A stretch of 64,000 bases of DNA from Nitrososphaeraceae archaeon (GCA_031316115.1 JALDRC010000001.1:186001-250000), one strand, 5' to 3'; counted from the stretch's first letter, positions 36,399-46,301 are shown. Translations and numbers: made by a program. Notes: a model not told the origin generated them from the letters alone.

Positions 36399-36772
36399 AT
36401 GTCGATGAGACAGAGAGAGAAAGAAACTATAGATAGATTTTTTTCCTTATTAGATAACAGGGATGTTTATGGTCTCATTGATTTATTTGATGATAATTGT
36501 ATTGTGAAAGAACCATTTAGCAAAATGAATGGTTTAAAAAAAAAAATTTGAAAAGCTTTTTTGAGGTTTTTTTCAATACAAATAAAGATATCAAAAGAGA
36601 TGTGTTTTTTTCCGAAATGAATAATTTTAATAAAACCAACAAAATTGAAACTGATGTTACCTTTTACAAGGGAGGTATTATACATGCAAAATTTATTTTT
36701 ACAATAAAAAATAATTATCATTTAGACAATGAAATGTATAAAATTGAGGGTTTAAAGATAGAATTCCTTTAA
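36399..36772 (+). pseudogene. SnoaL/NTF2-like protein broken at an 11-A run
   Basis: From the ATG at 36399 the frame gives EKETIDRFFSLLDNRDVYG, LIDLFDDNCIVKEPFSKMNG, then enters 11 consecutive A's (36536-36546) and stops at a TGA. A second frame from 36548 continues with KSFFEVFFNTNKDIKR and ends properly with KIEGLKIEFL at 36772. The two halves together make a normal 124-residue SnoaL-like (NTF2-fold) protein. One extra A, or a -1 slip on the A run, would join them. It may be a sequencing indel, a fresh pseudogene or a slippage site. Confidence 0.65.
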
Positions 36773-37670
36773 TTTGAAGATTTAAAATAACTTTATAATT
36801 ATTTCAAAATTGAATACAGTTCTTAAATATGAAAGTAAAAAATATAATCTGTATTGAAAATAAACCTCTGGCGACAAGAGGCGATATCTAGGTCACATCA
36901 GGATTGTTACTTTTGCGAGATTCTTATGTACTTTAAAAAATATTAAAATTTGTTTTATAATAACTCAATTAGGTTTAATGGTAATAATGATGTCTGATCA
37001 TTTGTGATAAAGTCACTCTCGATAAAAGATTTTATTTGCTTGAAAAAATCAGATTTACGTGACTTTGGTATCATAAATGAGTAATATCTACCATAATTGT
37101 CTAACTTGCTTTAAATATTGATACTTAACCTTGATTTTTCATTCATTATTAAAAAAAACTAGCTTGTTTACGTTTATCTATTTAGGTCCAATAAAAAAGA
37201 TATAGATTAGTGCCGGAAATCGATTGTTACAGAGCAAAATGTGATTAAATAATCTTGTCACGATAAATATTTATAAGATGAGTTAGTCAAAATCTCTATG
37301 GTATGTGTCTTTTGCAACTTATGTTTTATTTTATCCCCTAATGATGAATTTTTATTTATTAGAAAAAGAAAGTCTTGGATGAAAAATAATTAATGGATTC
37401 ATCAGATAACCAGAATTATATTATTATAGAAATAGTAAAAACTTTATAACTTGCTAATTTTTTTATCAAAGTAATTCAAATGTTTTTAGGAAAGATTAAT
37501 AAAAAAAATAGTAGTTAGAAAATATTATTATATGATAATACTAGTATATATACATCCAAAAAATTTAATAAGTCAAAATAAAACTTAACTAAGAAGAAAA
37601 TCAAATGTACTCCATTTAATAACTAATAATAATAGCCTAGGGAACTCAAAAGAAAATTAATTTTTAAAAT
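36773..37670. other. Intergenic region, about 900 bp
   Basis: There is no large gene. The stretch contains a short hairpin CCTCTGGCGACAAGAGG at about 36868-36884 and one possible 31-residue leaderless gene at 37298, listed separately. The left end carries the SnoaL terminator region. Confidence 0.35.
37298..37393 (+). CDS. Possible 31-residue CxxCxxC microprotein
   Basis: ATG at 37298, TAA at 37391. The sequence starts MVCVFCNLCFILSPNDEF and ends with a basic tail RKRKSWMKNN. Three cysteines at positions 3, 6 and 9 could bind a metal. A good TATA-like box (AAATATTTATAAG, 37265-37277) lies about 25 bp before the ATG, as expected for a leaderless archaeal gene. With only 31 codons this may be chance. 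Confidence 0.25.
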   Translation: MVCVFCNLCFILSPNDEFLFIRKRKSWMKNN

Positions 37671-39836
37671 TTATTTATTTGATGTTTTTGAATTGTATAG
37701 ATATTTTTCAAGATCTTCCTTGTTGTCTATTGGAATAGAACAGGTAAAATCTTTGCAAACATAAACAATTTCTTTTGATTGATTTACTTCTTTTGATGGT
37801 ATTTCTTTATTTTTGAGTATGGGACAAATATTTTCGGAAATTAATTGTTTATAGTTTTCTGAATCCTTATCTACAACTATCGAGATTTTATTAGGAATAA
37901 ATTCTTCTGATATCCATGAAGTCAGAGAATCATTTGTTGTTTTATCTTTTAATCTATTATTTTTTATTATTATTACTTCTATTGGTTTCTGAACGAATAG
38001 ATAAACCGAAATCAATATTTGTCCAAATCCAAAGGGATTTTCTATAGCTGCTGTAAGACAAGATTTTATAATTGAAACAGCCTTATCATAATATTCATTT
38101 TTTTGTGTAATAAAGTGAAGTCTTAGTAGAGCATAAGCAGCCATTGAATTTCCACTTGGCACGGCTAGATCATAAAAATTCTTTGTTCTCAATATTAACT
38201 CTTCGTGATCATCAGAAGTTGAATAAAAATTACCATCGTCGTTATCCCAAAAATGGGAAATCATCGCGTTAGTATATCCAATAGCCTTTTCAAGATAGGG
38301 AAATGCCGAATCAGCTTCAAAACAGTCTAAAAGGGAATTAATATAGTAAGCATAATCATCTAAATAGGCGTTTAATTTTGATTTTCCGTCCTTATATGTA
38401 TGATTTAATCGAAATTCTCCTAAAGAGAATTTTTCTTCAATAAAAGTTATGGTTTTTTTTGCGATATTAAGGTATTCCAAATTTCCTGTTATATTGTAAG
38501 CTGAAACAAATGAAGAAATCATCAATGAATTCCAGGAAATAAGAATTTTTTCATCTTTACCTGGAGGTTCCCTCCTTATTCGATAATCTAGTAACAAATT
38601 TAGAGAATCATCTATTAATTGTCTAGTTTCTGTAAGGGAGAGTTGATATTTCTTTGCAAGTAGATCCAAAGATTTTGTTATATTTAAAATATTTTTACCT
38701 TCAAAGTTTCCTCCTTGAGATATACCGAAATAATCACAAAATATTTCCGATATTTTTTCATGTTTTAAGATTTTCTCTATTTCATCCCTTTTCCAAACAT
38801 AATATTTTCCTTCTTCCCCTTCAGAATCAGCATCTTGTGAAGAAAAGAAACCAGATGGTTTTCCGTTATCTGTAAATGTCATTTCCCTAGTAATATAGTT
38901 ACAAGTTTTCACCACAATCTCCCGGTATTTTTCTTTTTTAGTTATCTGGTATAACTCGGCAAATAATTGTACTAACAAAGCGTTATCATATAACATTTTT
39001 TCGAAATGAGGTACAAGCCATTTCTGGTCTGTTGAATAGCGTGCGAAACCTCCCCCGACGTGATCGTGGATACCCCCTGAGGCAATCTTGTTAGCAGTAA
39101 ACTCTACGAAATGTAGAAATTGGCTATTTTGCGAAAAATGATAATATCTTAAAAGAAACAACAAATTTGTGGTATTAGGGAATTTAGGAGCTTGACCAAA
39201 TCCGCCATGAATAGGATCGGCTATTTGAAGTAAATTGATTGCAGATTCATCTAGAATGGATTTTTCTATTTCTTTTAAACTGCCCTTGACGAGGTTACCA
39301 GACGACTCTATGAGTGAATTCATGAATTCTTTTGTCGCTCTTTCGATATCGTTTTTCTTTTGTTTATACGTGGTTGATAAGGTTTCAAGAATGGTAGCGA
39401 ATCCTGGTATACCATACCTAGAATATTTTGGAAAATAAGTTCCAACATAGAATGGCTTTTGATCAGGAGTAAGAAAAACCGACAATGGCCAACCGCCATT
39501 ACCTGTCGCTAATTGACACACTTTCTGATAAATCTCATCTATATCTGGTCGTTCTTCTCGATCAACCTTAATATTTACAAAGTTTGTATTCAAAATTTGA
39601 GCTATCTCTTCATCCTCAAAGGATTCATGAGCCATAACATGGCACCAATGACATGCACTGTAACCTACACTAAGAAAAATTGGTTTATCTTCACTTTTAG
39701 ACTTGTTTAGTGATTCTTCATTCCAAGGATACCATTGAACTGGATTATACGCATGTTGAAGTAGGTAAGGACTAGATTCAAGGATTAGTTTATTTGGTTG
39801 ATTCCCTTTTTTTTCAGCGTTTGAATGTCTTTCCAA
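37671..39836 (-). CDS. DUF255 thioredoxin-fold protein (YyaL/SSP411 family)
   Basis: A 721-residue protein. The N-terminal thioredoxin-like domain begins with [22 protein letters not shown] and carries [20 protein letters not shown], with the CxxC-type pair near residue 62. The rest is a long (alpha/alpha)6-barrel-like region with [40 protein letters not shown] and [16 protein letters not shown] motifs, all conserved in the family. The full family length is present. Its biochemical role is not settled; a redox or carbohydrate-linked function has been proposed from the fold. Transcribed alone. Confidence 0.92.
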   Translation of the reverse strand: MERHSNAEKKGNQPNKLILESSPYLLQHAYNPVQWYPWNEESLNKSKSEDKPIFLSVGYSACHWCHVMAHESFEDEEIAQILNTNFVNIKVDREERPDIDEIYQKVCQLATGNGGWPLSVFLTPDQKPFYVGTYFPKYSRYGIPGFATILETLSTTYKQKKNDIERATKEFMNSLIESSGNLVKGSLKEIEKSILDESAINLLQIADPIHGGFGQAPKFPNTTNLLFLLRYYHFSQNSQFLHFVEFTANKIASGGIHDHVGGGFARYSTDQKWLVPHFEKMLYDNALLVQLFAELYQITKKEKYREIVVKTCNYITREMTFTDNGKPSGFFSSQDADSEGEEGKYYVWKRDEIEKILKHEKISEIFCDYFGISQGGNFEGKNILNITKSLDLLAKKYQLSLTETRQLIDDSLNLLLDYRIRREPPGKDEKILISWNSLMISSFVSAYNITGNLEYLNIAKKTITFIEEKFSLGEFRLNHTYKDGKSKLNAYLDDYAYYINSLLDCFEADSAFPYLEKAIGYTNAMISHFWDNDDGNFYSTSDDHEELILRTKNFYDLAVPSGNSMAAYALLRLHFITQKNEYYDKAVSIIKSCLTAAIENPFGFGQILISVYLFVQKPIEVIIIKNNRLKDKTTNDSLTSWISEEFIPNKISIVVDKDSENYKQLISENICPILKNKEIPSKEVNQSKEIVYVCKDFTCSIPIDNKEDLEKYLYNSKTSNK

Positions 39837-39957
39837 TAAGATTTTACTATGTTTACCGTACTTTTAACTGTATTGAGATAGAGATTATACAGCAATAGAA
39901 ATAGTTAATTTAAGTATATTATGTACAATGAAAAAATCGAAAACAAGTTTTTAATTG

Positions 39958-40257
39958 CTAGTTAGCTGATTTATTATGTTTTGCGAATTCTCTTAAAGAA
40001 GGTGGGATTTCGCTCTCTGCTCCGGTTATTTCCTCCGCTGGTGGCATATTGTATTTCTCTCTCAGCGTAGCTTGTTGTTCTTTTAAAATATCATTAGAAA
40101 AAGTAGGTCCAATATAGCCAAATGTTGCCCACAAAATATAAACTATAATAAGAGAACCAGCCATGACAGAAAGGGGAATACCATAATCTTTTATTTTTTT
40201 TCGTTTGTCTTCAGAGTCTGGTAATTTTTTTTCGTTTTGGCCCACTTTGATACACAA
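39958..40257 (-). CDS. Small single-span membrane protein of unknown function
   Basis: A 99-residue protein (TTG at 40257; GTG at 40245 is the alternative start). It has a basic N-terminus (NEKKLPDSEDKRKKIKD), one membrane helix (IPLSVMAGSLIIVYILWATF), and an extracytoplasmic tail with GYIGPTFSNDILKEQQATL and PPAEEITGAESEIPP. The layout resembles small subunits attached to membrane complexes. It lies between the DUF255 gene and the ferredoxin fusion on the same strand. No family is recognised. Confidence 0.55.
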   Translation of the reverse strand: MCIKVGQNEKKLPDSEDKRKKIKDYGIPLSVMAGSLIIVYILWATFGYIGPTFSNDILKEQQATLREKYNMPPAEEITGAESEIPPSLREFAKHNKSAN

Positions 40258-40429
40258 TTGAAAAGATCATATTAACATTTATTTTTATCTACTAGAGAAT
40301 ATTAATAAATATAGAAAAGTCTATTCTAAAGTATACAGAGCAAAGTAATATTATTACTTATATTTTATATCATTAATAGTGAAAAAACATTCAAAATTAA
40401 AAAAGACAAAAACCAAAAAAATTGATGAA

Positions 40430-41449
40430 TTATTTCTGAAAAATCTTGATTGCTTGAGGAGGACAGACATTTTCACATGCTAAACAGAAAATACAATCCT
40501 TCTCTCTAGCCATAATAGGTTTCTTATCTGAACCGGGATGTCCGGGTGTTTCTAACCATTCATATACATTAACAGGACATGCTTCTATACAAGCACCATC
40601 ACCTATACAAATGTCAAAATCTACACACACGCTATCTCCCCATATACCCAATTGTCCTGGAGGATCTACCGGACCCCAAACAGATATTCCTTTGAACTTG
40701 CCGGTTTTTTGACGACTAGATTTGAATGATGTATCTATTGGTCCTTCTACTTTGGAATAATCTGTACCTGAACCGGTTAGGGATATAGAAGTATCAGCAG
40801 TCGATGCAGGAACAGAGGTTGGGGGAGATGTAGTCTTGGCAGGTCTAATATCAGATGTAGCTATTTCTTGAGATAAGGATGCAGATGCTGCGGGTGGCGG
40901 TGGTGGGTTTAAACTTCTAATCTTTGGATTAGTTGCCAACGGAGTCAAATCATTTAATTTTTCTATAGATTTTTCTAAAGATAACTTTTCAATTTTCTGA
41001 TAATGAGAAACTAATTTATCACCTATAGAAGTATTTCTTAAAATAGTATCAATAACCATTTTGGCTTTTTCATTAGCTTTCTGACGATAATTCTTTACCC
41101 AATAAAAGTCCCCGAACTTCTCGATTGGTTGTATCTGATAAATCAGATCGATAACTTCTCCAGTTACTACTTCTACAACAATATCAATATTAGTAGAAAG
41201 TTCTTTTCCTGTCAGAGGATCAATGTCGCTCTCTTTCCAATCATATTTTGCGTATATTCTATCAGCATATCTATCTACCTTAAAGCCATTCTTTTTTATT
41301 TCATTTGCTATATTGGTTATTGTGGATTCATCAGTTAAATTAACTGGCAATCTAAATATACCTAATCTATAACTATGCAGAGGATATACTCCTCGTTTAG
41401 TTACCTCCGATAACATTACCCATACTCTATCTTTTAATAAGACAGACAT
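40430..41449 (-). CDS. Fusion protein with C-terminal zinc-type ferredoxin, copy 1
   Basis: A 339-residue protein. Residues 1-175 form an unrecognised alpha/beta domain (MSVLLKDRVWVMLSEVTKRG, HSYRLGIFRLPVN, VEVVTGEVIDLIYQI), followed by a Pro/Ala/Ser-rich linker (PPPPPAASASL, residues about 180-225). From about residue 220 a ferredoxin domain follows with two 4Fe-4S motifs (CIGDGACIEACPVNVYEW and CIFCLACENVCPPQAI), like Sulfolobus and Thermoplasma ferredoxins. It is a soluble electron carrier with a partner-binding module. The last 117 residues are nearly identical to those of the gene at 54320, also at DNA level. Confidence 0.88.
   Translation of the reverse strand: MSVLLKDRVWVMLSEVTKRGVYPLHSYRLGIFRLPVNLTDESTITNIANEIKKNGFKVDRYADRIYAKYDWKESDIDPLTGKELSTNIDIVVEVVTGEVIDLIYQIQPIEKFGDFYWVKNYRQKANEKAKMVIDTILRNTSIGDKLVSHYQKIEKLSLEKSIEKLNDLTPLATNPKIRSLNPPPPPAASASLSQEIATSDIRPAKTTSPPTSVPASTADTSISLTGSGTDYSKVEGPIDTSFKSSRQKTGKFKGISVWGPVDPPGQLGIWGDSVCVDFDICIGDGACIEACPVNVYEWLETPGHPGSDKKPIMAREKDCIFCLACENVCPPQAIKIFQK
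40443..40790. repeat. Near-identical ferredoxin cassette, copy 1
   Basis: About 350 bp identical by eye except for roughly a dozen mismatches to 54342-54689 in the same orientation. It covers the ferredoxin domain of the fusion gene but not its N-terminal part. The first 88 bp of the shared stretch have no mismatch. See finding. Confidence 0.85.
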
Positions 41450-42444
41450 TTTATAAAATATCTAAACTACAAAAACCTAAAAGGGTTTCGATTGAGATGT
41501 ATTAGTATTATCCAATTTGGTAATCTTATATTGATTCATTTTCTGATGATCCTTAATAAAGTATAATCGAAAATCTTTAAATTATTTTTGATATTCAATT
41601 TTGGCTACCTTTCTGAGAAATTTATCACTTAAAACATAGTTATATTAAATAATCTATGTCTATCAGCTGTTTATCTAAAACTAGTTTTTATTTTGTTTTA
41701 AAGATTGCTGGCTTGTTAGTTAATCAAATTACCTTCGTATTACTAGACTATACAAATAACTGTCAATAGCCATCTCAGTTAAAAAATATCGATATAAATG
41801 CATGGATATTTTTTGATTCAGAACTGATAAATAGAGAAATTTGTATTGTAGCATTAATAAAATTTGAGATGGCAAGACTTTTTTTGATTCTCATAATTAG
41901 TATTATTTAGACCCAATCAGATGAATTTTAACAAATGGTGTTGGTGAATTTTTTGTTCGAGGCATTTTCAAACCTCTGTATTTTAAATTTTCAACAATAT
42001 ATTATTAATGTAATATTATTTTAGTAAAATAATATTCCAAGTTATTACAAGAATCATGTATAACTCTTAGACATTATAGTAATAAGTAGAGTGATGTTTT
42101 TATTGATTAATGTTCACAGATATATTTACCATTTAAATTCGACATCATTATTTTCAATCTAAAAATTCATTACAGTTTACAGTAGTATAAACTTTAGTTA
42201 TTTTGTACATCGTACTTTCTCACATGGTAATAATAATTATATTTCTCTTGTTTAGGTTCTAAGATTCCAATTGTTACCATAATAAATATGATATTTTTAT
42301 TTTGTATCTATTATAACAATAATCAGAAGATGAATTAAGAAATCCAAATAATCCTGTTATTCCTCAAGTTATCATAAATCAAATAAATACTTTCCTTAAA
42401 TATAATAAAACACTTAAATTATCAAAAAATAAGGTTTTTTTAGA
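41450..42444. other. Intergenic region, about 1 kb, upstream of tRNA-Ala
   Basis: No supportable protein gene. The segment is AT-rich with several poly-T/A stretches and holds the promoters of the ferredoxin gene (left) and the tRNA (right; the A/T-rich block 'taaatataataaaacact' at about 42396-42413 is a suitable TATA region). Confidence 0.4.
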
Positions 42445-42537
42445 GGGCCGATAGTTTAGCCCGGTAGAATACCTGCCTTGCATGCCTAAAAGCAGAGGAG
42501 ACGTAGGGGGTCGTGGGTTCGAATCCCACTCGGTCCA
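42445..42537 (+). tRNA. tRNA-Ala (anticodon UGC) with a 19-nt intron
   Basis: The acceptor stem GGGCCGA pairs with TCGGTCC, giving the G3:U70 wobble that identifies tRNA-Ala. The D-arm has A14, GG18-19 and A21 in place (AGCCCGGTA loop). The anticodon stem CCTGC (42472-42476) pairs with GTAGG (42503-42507). The T-arm GTGGG-TTCGAAT-CCCAC is perfect. The mature loop is CT-TGC-A-C, anticodon UGC at 42479-42481. An intron of about 19 nt follows A37 (42483-42501), at the canonical archaeal 37/38 position. The discriminator is A; CCA is not encoded. Confidence 0.95.
42483..42501 (+). other. tRNA-Ala intron, canonical position
   Basis: Nineteen bases (TGCCTAAAAGCAGAGGAGA) interrupt the anticodon loop directly after nucleotide 37. 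Removing them restores a 7-nt loop. Splicing would need the archaeal tRNA endonuclease. The exact bulge-helix-bulge could not be drawn with certainty, so the boundaries may shift by one or two bases. Confidence 0.8.
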
Positions 42538-42569
42538 CTTGAATTAATTAACATTTGCGTACTCTTAAA

Positions 42570-43514
42570 TTACATCATATTTTCTTTTTCTTCTAATAGT
42601 TTTTGAATAATCTTTTCAGCTATTATATTTGAAGCCAGTTCTTGAGCCTCTTTCGTTTGAGCTCCAATATGTGGCGAACATATAATGTTTGGTAATTGTA
42701 TCAATCTATTATTAGTTGTAGGTTCTTTTTGAAACACGTCCAATGCCGCACCTGCTATTCTATGATTTAACAATGCATCATATAATGCATCCTCATCAAC
42801 AACATCTCCTCGAGAAGTATTGATAAAATACGCTGATGATTTCATTTTGGCAAAAAATTTATCATTAAACATATTCTTTGTTTCAGGTAAAGATGGAACA
42901 TGACATGAAATAAAATCAGAGCTTTCAACAAGTGTCTGTAAATCAGTTATTATCATTCCCACTTCTTTTACAAATTCTCGATCTATTGGAACAGGATCAT
43001 AACCAATCAGATTCATACGAAGAGATCTAGCTAGTCTTCCGAGATTTCTTCCAATGCTTCCCACCCCTATTATACCAAGATATTTTCCTCTTAATTCCGT
43101 TCCATTCAACTCATTTTTTATCCAATTTCCTTTTTTTGTTTCTGCATCTGCTAATAATATTTTTCTTGATAGATTTATCATAAAACCTATAACCAACTCA
43201 GATACAGAGTTCATTGCAGCCTCAGGGGAATTCAATACAGAAATTTGTCTTTTATTAGCTTCTTCTGTATCAATGTTATCTAAACCCACGCCTACTCTTG
43301 CGATAATCTTTACATTTTTAGCCGCTTCAATGACTTGTTTAGTTATTTTTGTTCTACTTCTTACAATTATTATCTCATATTTACCAACTTCTTTAAGAAG
43401 ATCTTCGGTAGTAATTTTTGGATTGTTTGTAATTTTTAATCCTTTTTTTGATAGAATTGAAATTCCAATATCGTCAATCGGATCACAAATTAGTACATTA
43501 TTAACTAGGCTCAC
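42570..43514 (-). CDS. serA: D-2-hydroxyacid dehydrogenase, phosphoglycerate dehydrogenase-like
   Basis: A 314-residue NAD-dependent dehydrogenase without an ACT domain. It has the N-terminal substrate domain (NVLICDPIDDIGISIL), the Rossmann motif LGIIGVGSIGRNLGRLARS near residue 145, the catalytic Arg in VARVGVGLDNIDT-adjacent INTSRGDVVDEDAL, the Glu near AALDVFQKEP and the catalytic His in SPHIGAQTKEAQ. The best assignment is 3-phosphoglycerate dehydrogenase of serine synthesis; glyoxylate or other 2-hydroxyacid dehydrogenases cannot be excluded. It is encoded opposite to the tRNA. Confidence 0.88.
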   Translation of the reverse strand: MSLVNNVLICDPIDDIGISILSKKGLKITNNPKITTEDLLKEVGKYEIIIVRSRTKITKQVIEAAKNVKIIARVGVGLDNIDTEEANKRQISVLNSPEAAMNSVSELVIGFMINLSRKILLADAETKKGNWIKNELNGTELRGKYLGIIGVGSIGRNLGRLARSLRMNLIGYDPVPIDREFVKEVGMIITDLQTLVESSDFISCHVPSLPETKNMFNDKFFAKMKSSAYFINTSRGDVVDEDALYDALLNHRIAGAALDVFQKEPTTNNRLIQLPNIICSPHIGAQTKEAQELASNIIAEKIIQKLLEEKENMM

Positions 43515-43577
43515 ATCAAAAATCTTATTTAATTCAAATATAATTATTACTTAACTTTCTCCAAGAAATGATACTGA

Positions 43578-43967
43578 TTAATATCCATTTGTTCTTGATA
43601 TAATTTCACCTGTGATGTGATCAACATAATATGTGCTATTAACAGGAATTAATTTAACTTCCCAGCCATAATGATTACCTGTTGTAAAGGTACCAGAAGT
43701 TTTTCCAATAGATGGTCCAATTTTTTTTGTAATATTATCTGCCGAATATAATTCTCCAGTTCCTTTTATAAAAACGAACCTGATTTTTGCATCTTGGATT
43801 TGATCTTGTGTAAGATTATTCTCATTTTGTACTATAGATATAGCTATATTTTGGGGGATAGCTTGAAAATTTAAAGATGGTTTACTCAAAGAATCTGACA
43901 ATGCTAAGTAAACAATGAATGCAAAAGCTATTCCAATTCCGATAGAAATTATTAATTTAACTAACAT
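43578..43967 (-). CDS. Membrane-anchored PepSY-like protein
   Basis: A 129-residue protein with an N-terminal membrane helix (LIISIGIGIAFAFIVYLAL) followed by one external domain ending YYVDHITGEIISRTNGY, the closing strand typical of PepSY/YpeB-like domains. These inhibit or modulate proteases or redox proteins at the cell surface. It follows the dehydrogenase gene in the opposite direction of transcription order (upstream of it on the minus strand) with a 63-bp gap, so co-transcription is possible but functional linkage is unclear. Confidence 0.6.
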   Translation of the reverse strand: MLVKLIISIGIGIAFAFIVYLALSDSLSKPSLNFQAIPQNIAISIVQNENNLTQDQIQDAKIRFVFIKGTGELYSADNITKKIGPSIGKTSGTFTTGNHYGWEVKLIPVNSTYYVDHITGEIISRTNGY

Positions 43968-44050
43968 AACAAAAAGATAAACTTGATGTCAATTTAATCC
44001 TAGTTGATTATTAATAAGATTAATAATAAGATTGTATCATCTGTTGAATA

Positions 44051-44524
44051 TTGATAACTATTGAGGAAAAGATGCAAGCTCTAGGTATTACATTACCGCT
44101 GGTTCCTAGACCGGCAGGTTCTTATGTACCAGTTGTTCAAATCAATGACCTTGTATACGTATCTGGACAAATTCCTATTGACACTAATGCTGAACCACCT
44201 TTTGTAAAATACAAAGGAAAAATTGGGCAAGATACAACATTAGAAAAAGGTCAACAGGCTGCTTTGCTTTGTACTCTTAATGTACTTTCGCTAATAAAAA
44301 ATCATCTAAGGAGCTTGGATAGAATCAAACAAGTGGTTAAAGTTGCAGGATATATTAACTCTATTCCAACTTTTTCAGATCATCCTAAAGTTATAAATCC
44401 TGCCTCAGAATTAATAATGAATATTTTTGGGGATAAAGGTAAACATACTAGATTAGCGATAGGCGTGGGAAGCTTGCCTTTAGAGAGTGTTGTGGAGATA
44501 GAATACATTTTTCAAGTGTTTTAG
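44051..44524 (+). CDS. RidA/YjgF-family protein
   Basis: A 157-residue protein starting at TTG 44051. It matches the RidA family: LVPRPAGSYVPVVQINDLVYVSGQIP (N-terminal strand and turn), a middle helix with LNVLSLIKNHLRSL, KVAGYINSIP, and a C-terminal IGVGSLPLESVVEIEYIFQV, where the reactive-enamine arginine of canonical RidA (R in RxxV) is replaced. It is of the longer AldR-type subgroup, probably an imine/enamine deaminase or a non-catalytic relative. It lies upstream of L15e. Confidence 0.85.
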   Translation: MITIEEKMQALGITLPLVPRPAGSYVPVVQINDLVYVSGQIPIDTNAEPPFVKYKGKIGQDTTLEKGQQAALLCTLNVLSLIKNHLRSLDRIKQVVKVAGYINSIPTFSDHPKVINPASELIMNIFGDKGKHTRLAIGVGSLPLESVVEIEYIFQVF

Positions 44525-44645
44525 GCATGCAGATTTTTCCAAAAGTTTTTCCAAACATGGCATTAGTCATACATTTCAAATTTGTAATATTAGCAGAAAA
44601 GAAATTCTTATATAACCTTCTCAAAGATTTTTAATAATATAATAG

Positions 44646-45101
44646 ATGTACAAATACCTAGCTAAAACTTGGATTAATATGTGGAAAACCAATAGTGATG
44701 AGCTAAAAGCTAGAGCTATTGGTTGGAGAAGAGAACTTGCAATTCATAGAATTAACAAACCTACTAGAATAGATAGAGCTAGAAGACTTGGTTACAAAGC
44801 CAAGCAAGGGATTGTAGTTATACGAGCAAGAGTAGGAAGAGGAGGTATGAGAAAACAAAGGCCAACCGCTGGTAGAAGACCAAAACACAGTGGTGTTGTA
44901 CGAATCAAACAAGCTACAAATATGAGATTAGTCGCAGAAAGAAGGGTTAATGAGAAATTTCCAAATTTAGAGATCTTAGGTTCATATTTTTTGTATAAAG
45001 ATGGAAAACATTCATGGTATGAGGTGATCATGGCTGATCCCAATCATCCATCTGTTTCTCATGACAAAGAGATGCGAAGTAAATTAAATACTTTTCATTG
45101 A
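44646..45101 (+). CDS. rpl15e: Large ribosomal subunit protein L15e
   Basis: A 151-residue archaeal/eukaryotic L15e. The sequence is diagnostic: basic start MYKYLAKTWINMWK, RIDRARRLGYKAKQGIVVIR, the GRGGMRKQRPTAGRRPKHSG block and the ending MADPNHPSVSHDK. L15e binds 23S rRNA. The length is slightly shorter than in Crenarchaeota. It is transcribed rightwards on its own, with the roadblock-like gene convergent. A TATA-like element 'ctcaaagatttttaataata' at about 44620-44639 precedes the ATG. Confidence 0.97.
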   Translation: MYKYLAKTWINMWKTNSDELKARAIGWRRELAIHRINKPTRIDRARRLGYKAKQGIVVIRARVGRGGMRKQRPTAGRRPKHSGVVRIKQATNMRLVAERRVNEKFPNLEILGSYFLYKDGKHSWYEVIMADPNHPSVSHDKEMRSKLNTFH

Positions 45102-45159
45102 TTAATTTATTAAATAACTTTAGTTATGGTTTCCTAAAATAAACAAAAATTAATAAACT

Positions 45160-45564
45160 TTAGGAATCAGCAGAATGTCTTAGTTTTTCTGTTATCGAAT
45201 TGATGATTTCATTTAGTTCTTGAGAAGGTATGCTTCTTTCAATAGTAAGATAATAAATTAGTTGGTTTTTGATAAAACTAATAATATTTACTTTCTCGCT
45301 TTGGAACAGAATGAATTCGGTTTGTCCTATAGAATTTTGATAATTCTTTCTAAGATTAAAAATCATCGAATGAATAAAAAACTCATTTCTTGCCTCTGTA
45401 TGGCTTAATAAAGGCACTAATCCTGATTTCATCTTTCCAACAAGGGTTCTTCCGAATTCATTTAGGATTCCTGCGTAACGAATTTTGTCATTTAAAGTCA
45501 GTAATTTATTACATTCTTCCTTTAATTCTTCTTTTCTTTCTAAATCTCTGTTATTCTTATTCAT
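45160..45564 (-). CDS. Conserved thaumarchaeal protein, roadblock-like, paralogue of 33145 gene
   Basis: A 134-residue protein with an N-terminal charged coiled-coil helix (DLERKEELKEECNKLLTLN), then KIRYAGILNEFGRTLVGKMK, NEFFIHSMIFNLRKNY and a strand TEFILFQSEKVNIISFI, ending in a helix. It shares the strand-turn-helix layout and VGI/AGI motif with the gene at 33145. No named function; possibly a small alpha/beta signalling module. The start at 45564 is the ATG preceding a clean helix. Confidence 0.6.
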   Translation of the reverse strand: MNKNNRDLERKEELKEECNKLLTLNDKIRYAGILNEFGRTLVGKMKSGLVPLLSHTEARNEFFIHSMIFNLRKNYQNSIGQTEFILFQSEKVNIISFIKNQLIYYLTIERSIPSQELNEIINSITEKLRHSADS

Positions 45565-45641
45565 TATTTATAATCAAAATTGAAAATATTATTATAAATA
45601 TGTTTTATCGGTGGAAAAACCTCATACTTATGTAATTTGTC

Positions 45642-46301
45642 TCAGTAATTGCCCTTTATAAGAGCGATTTTTTTTAAGAGATTGATTGCATCTAGTTCTT
45701 TGATACTTGTTCTGTTTTTAGAGATGAATTCTTGAAAATTCTTGAGGTATTCTTCTTTATGAGGATATTTATTAATTGATTTATTTATGATAATATCGTA
45801 GTTTCTGAAAGGAAAATAGATATTCTTTGCGATTTTCGTCATAATGAATTTAGTATCTTTGTCTATGATCCCTTTTTTGAGAGCATGAAATAAGTTATAT
45901 CGAATGTCTATCATAGCTTCGGATAGAAGATTATATTCGTTATCAAATGTTACTGCTACTTCATCATCTGCATTAATTATGTTTTTTTTATATAATTCAA
46001 ACACTTGTCCATAACCTTTCATTCCGAATTTCTCCAATTCTACAGCACGTAAAGCACCTAGACTAGATGCACCGTATACTTGAAAATTAGGTTTTTGTAT
46101 TACCTGAAATACCTCTATAGGGGTCGGAGGATAATCTTGTAAAAATACCCCATCGATCAGTATGATAATTCTTTTTTCAGAGTACATAGTGAGATTTATA
46201 AAATCACCTTTTTTGGCTGGAGGTACAAAATCAGCTTCGATTAACTTCCTTGCTTTTTCCAGTGAAAGACTTGGACCCAAGAATATAATAGGAAGATTCA
46301 T
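45642..46301 (-). CDS. TfuA-like protein, partner of YcaO
   Basis: A 219-residue TfuA-domain protein. Markers are the N-terminal IIFLGPSLSLEKARKLI, FVPPAKKGDFINLT, the IILIDGVFLQDYPPTPIEVF segment and QVYGASSLGALRAVELEKFG. TfuA domains work with YcaO enzymes: in methanogens the pair installs a thioamide in methyl-coenzyme M reductase, where TfuA delivers sulphur. The start codon overlaps the YcaO stop codon by 4 bases (ATGA), so the two are translationally coupled. There is no mcr gene here, so the substrate must differ; the adjacent small peptide at 47690 is a candidate. Confidence 0.9.
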   Translation of the reverse strand: MNLPIIFLGPSLSLEKARKLIEADFVPPAKKGDFINLTMYSEKRIIILIDGVFLQDYPPTPIEVFQVIQKPNFQVYGASSLGALRAVELEKFGMKGYGQVFELYKKNIINADDEVAVTFDNEYNLLSEAMIDIRYNLFHALKKGIIDKDTKFIMTKIAKNIYFPFRNYDIIINKSINKYPHKEEYLKNFQEFISKNRTSIKELDAINLLKKIALIKGNY

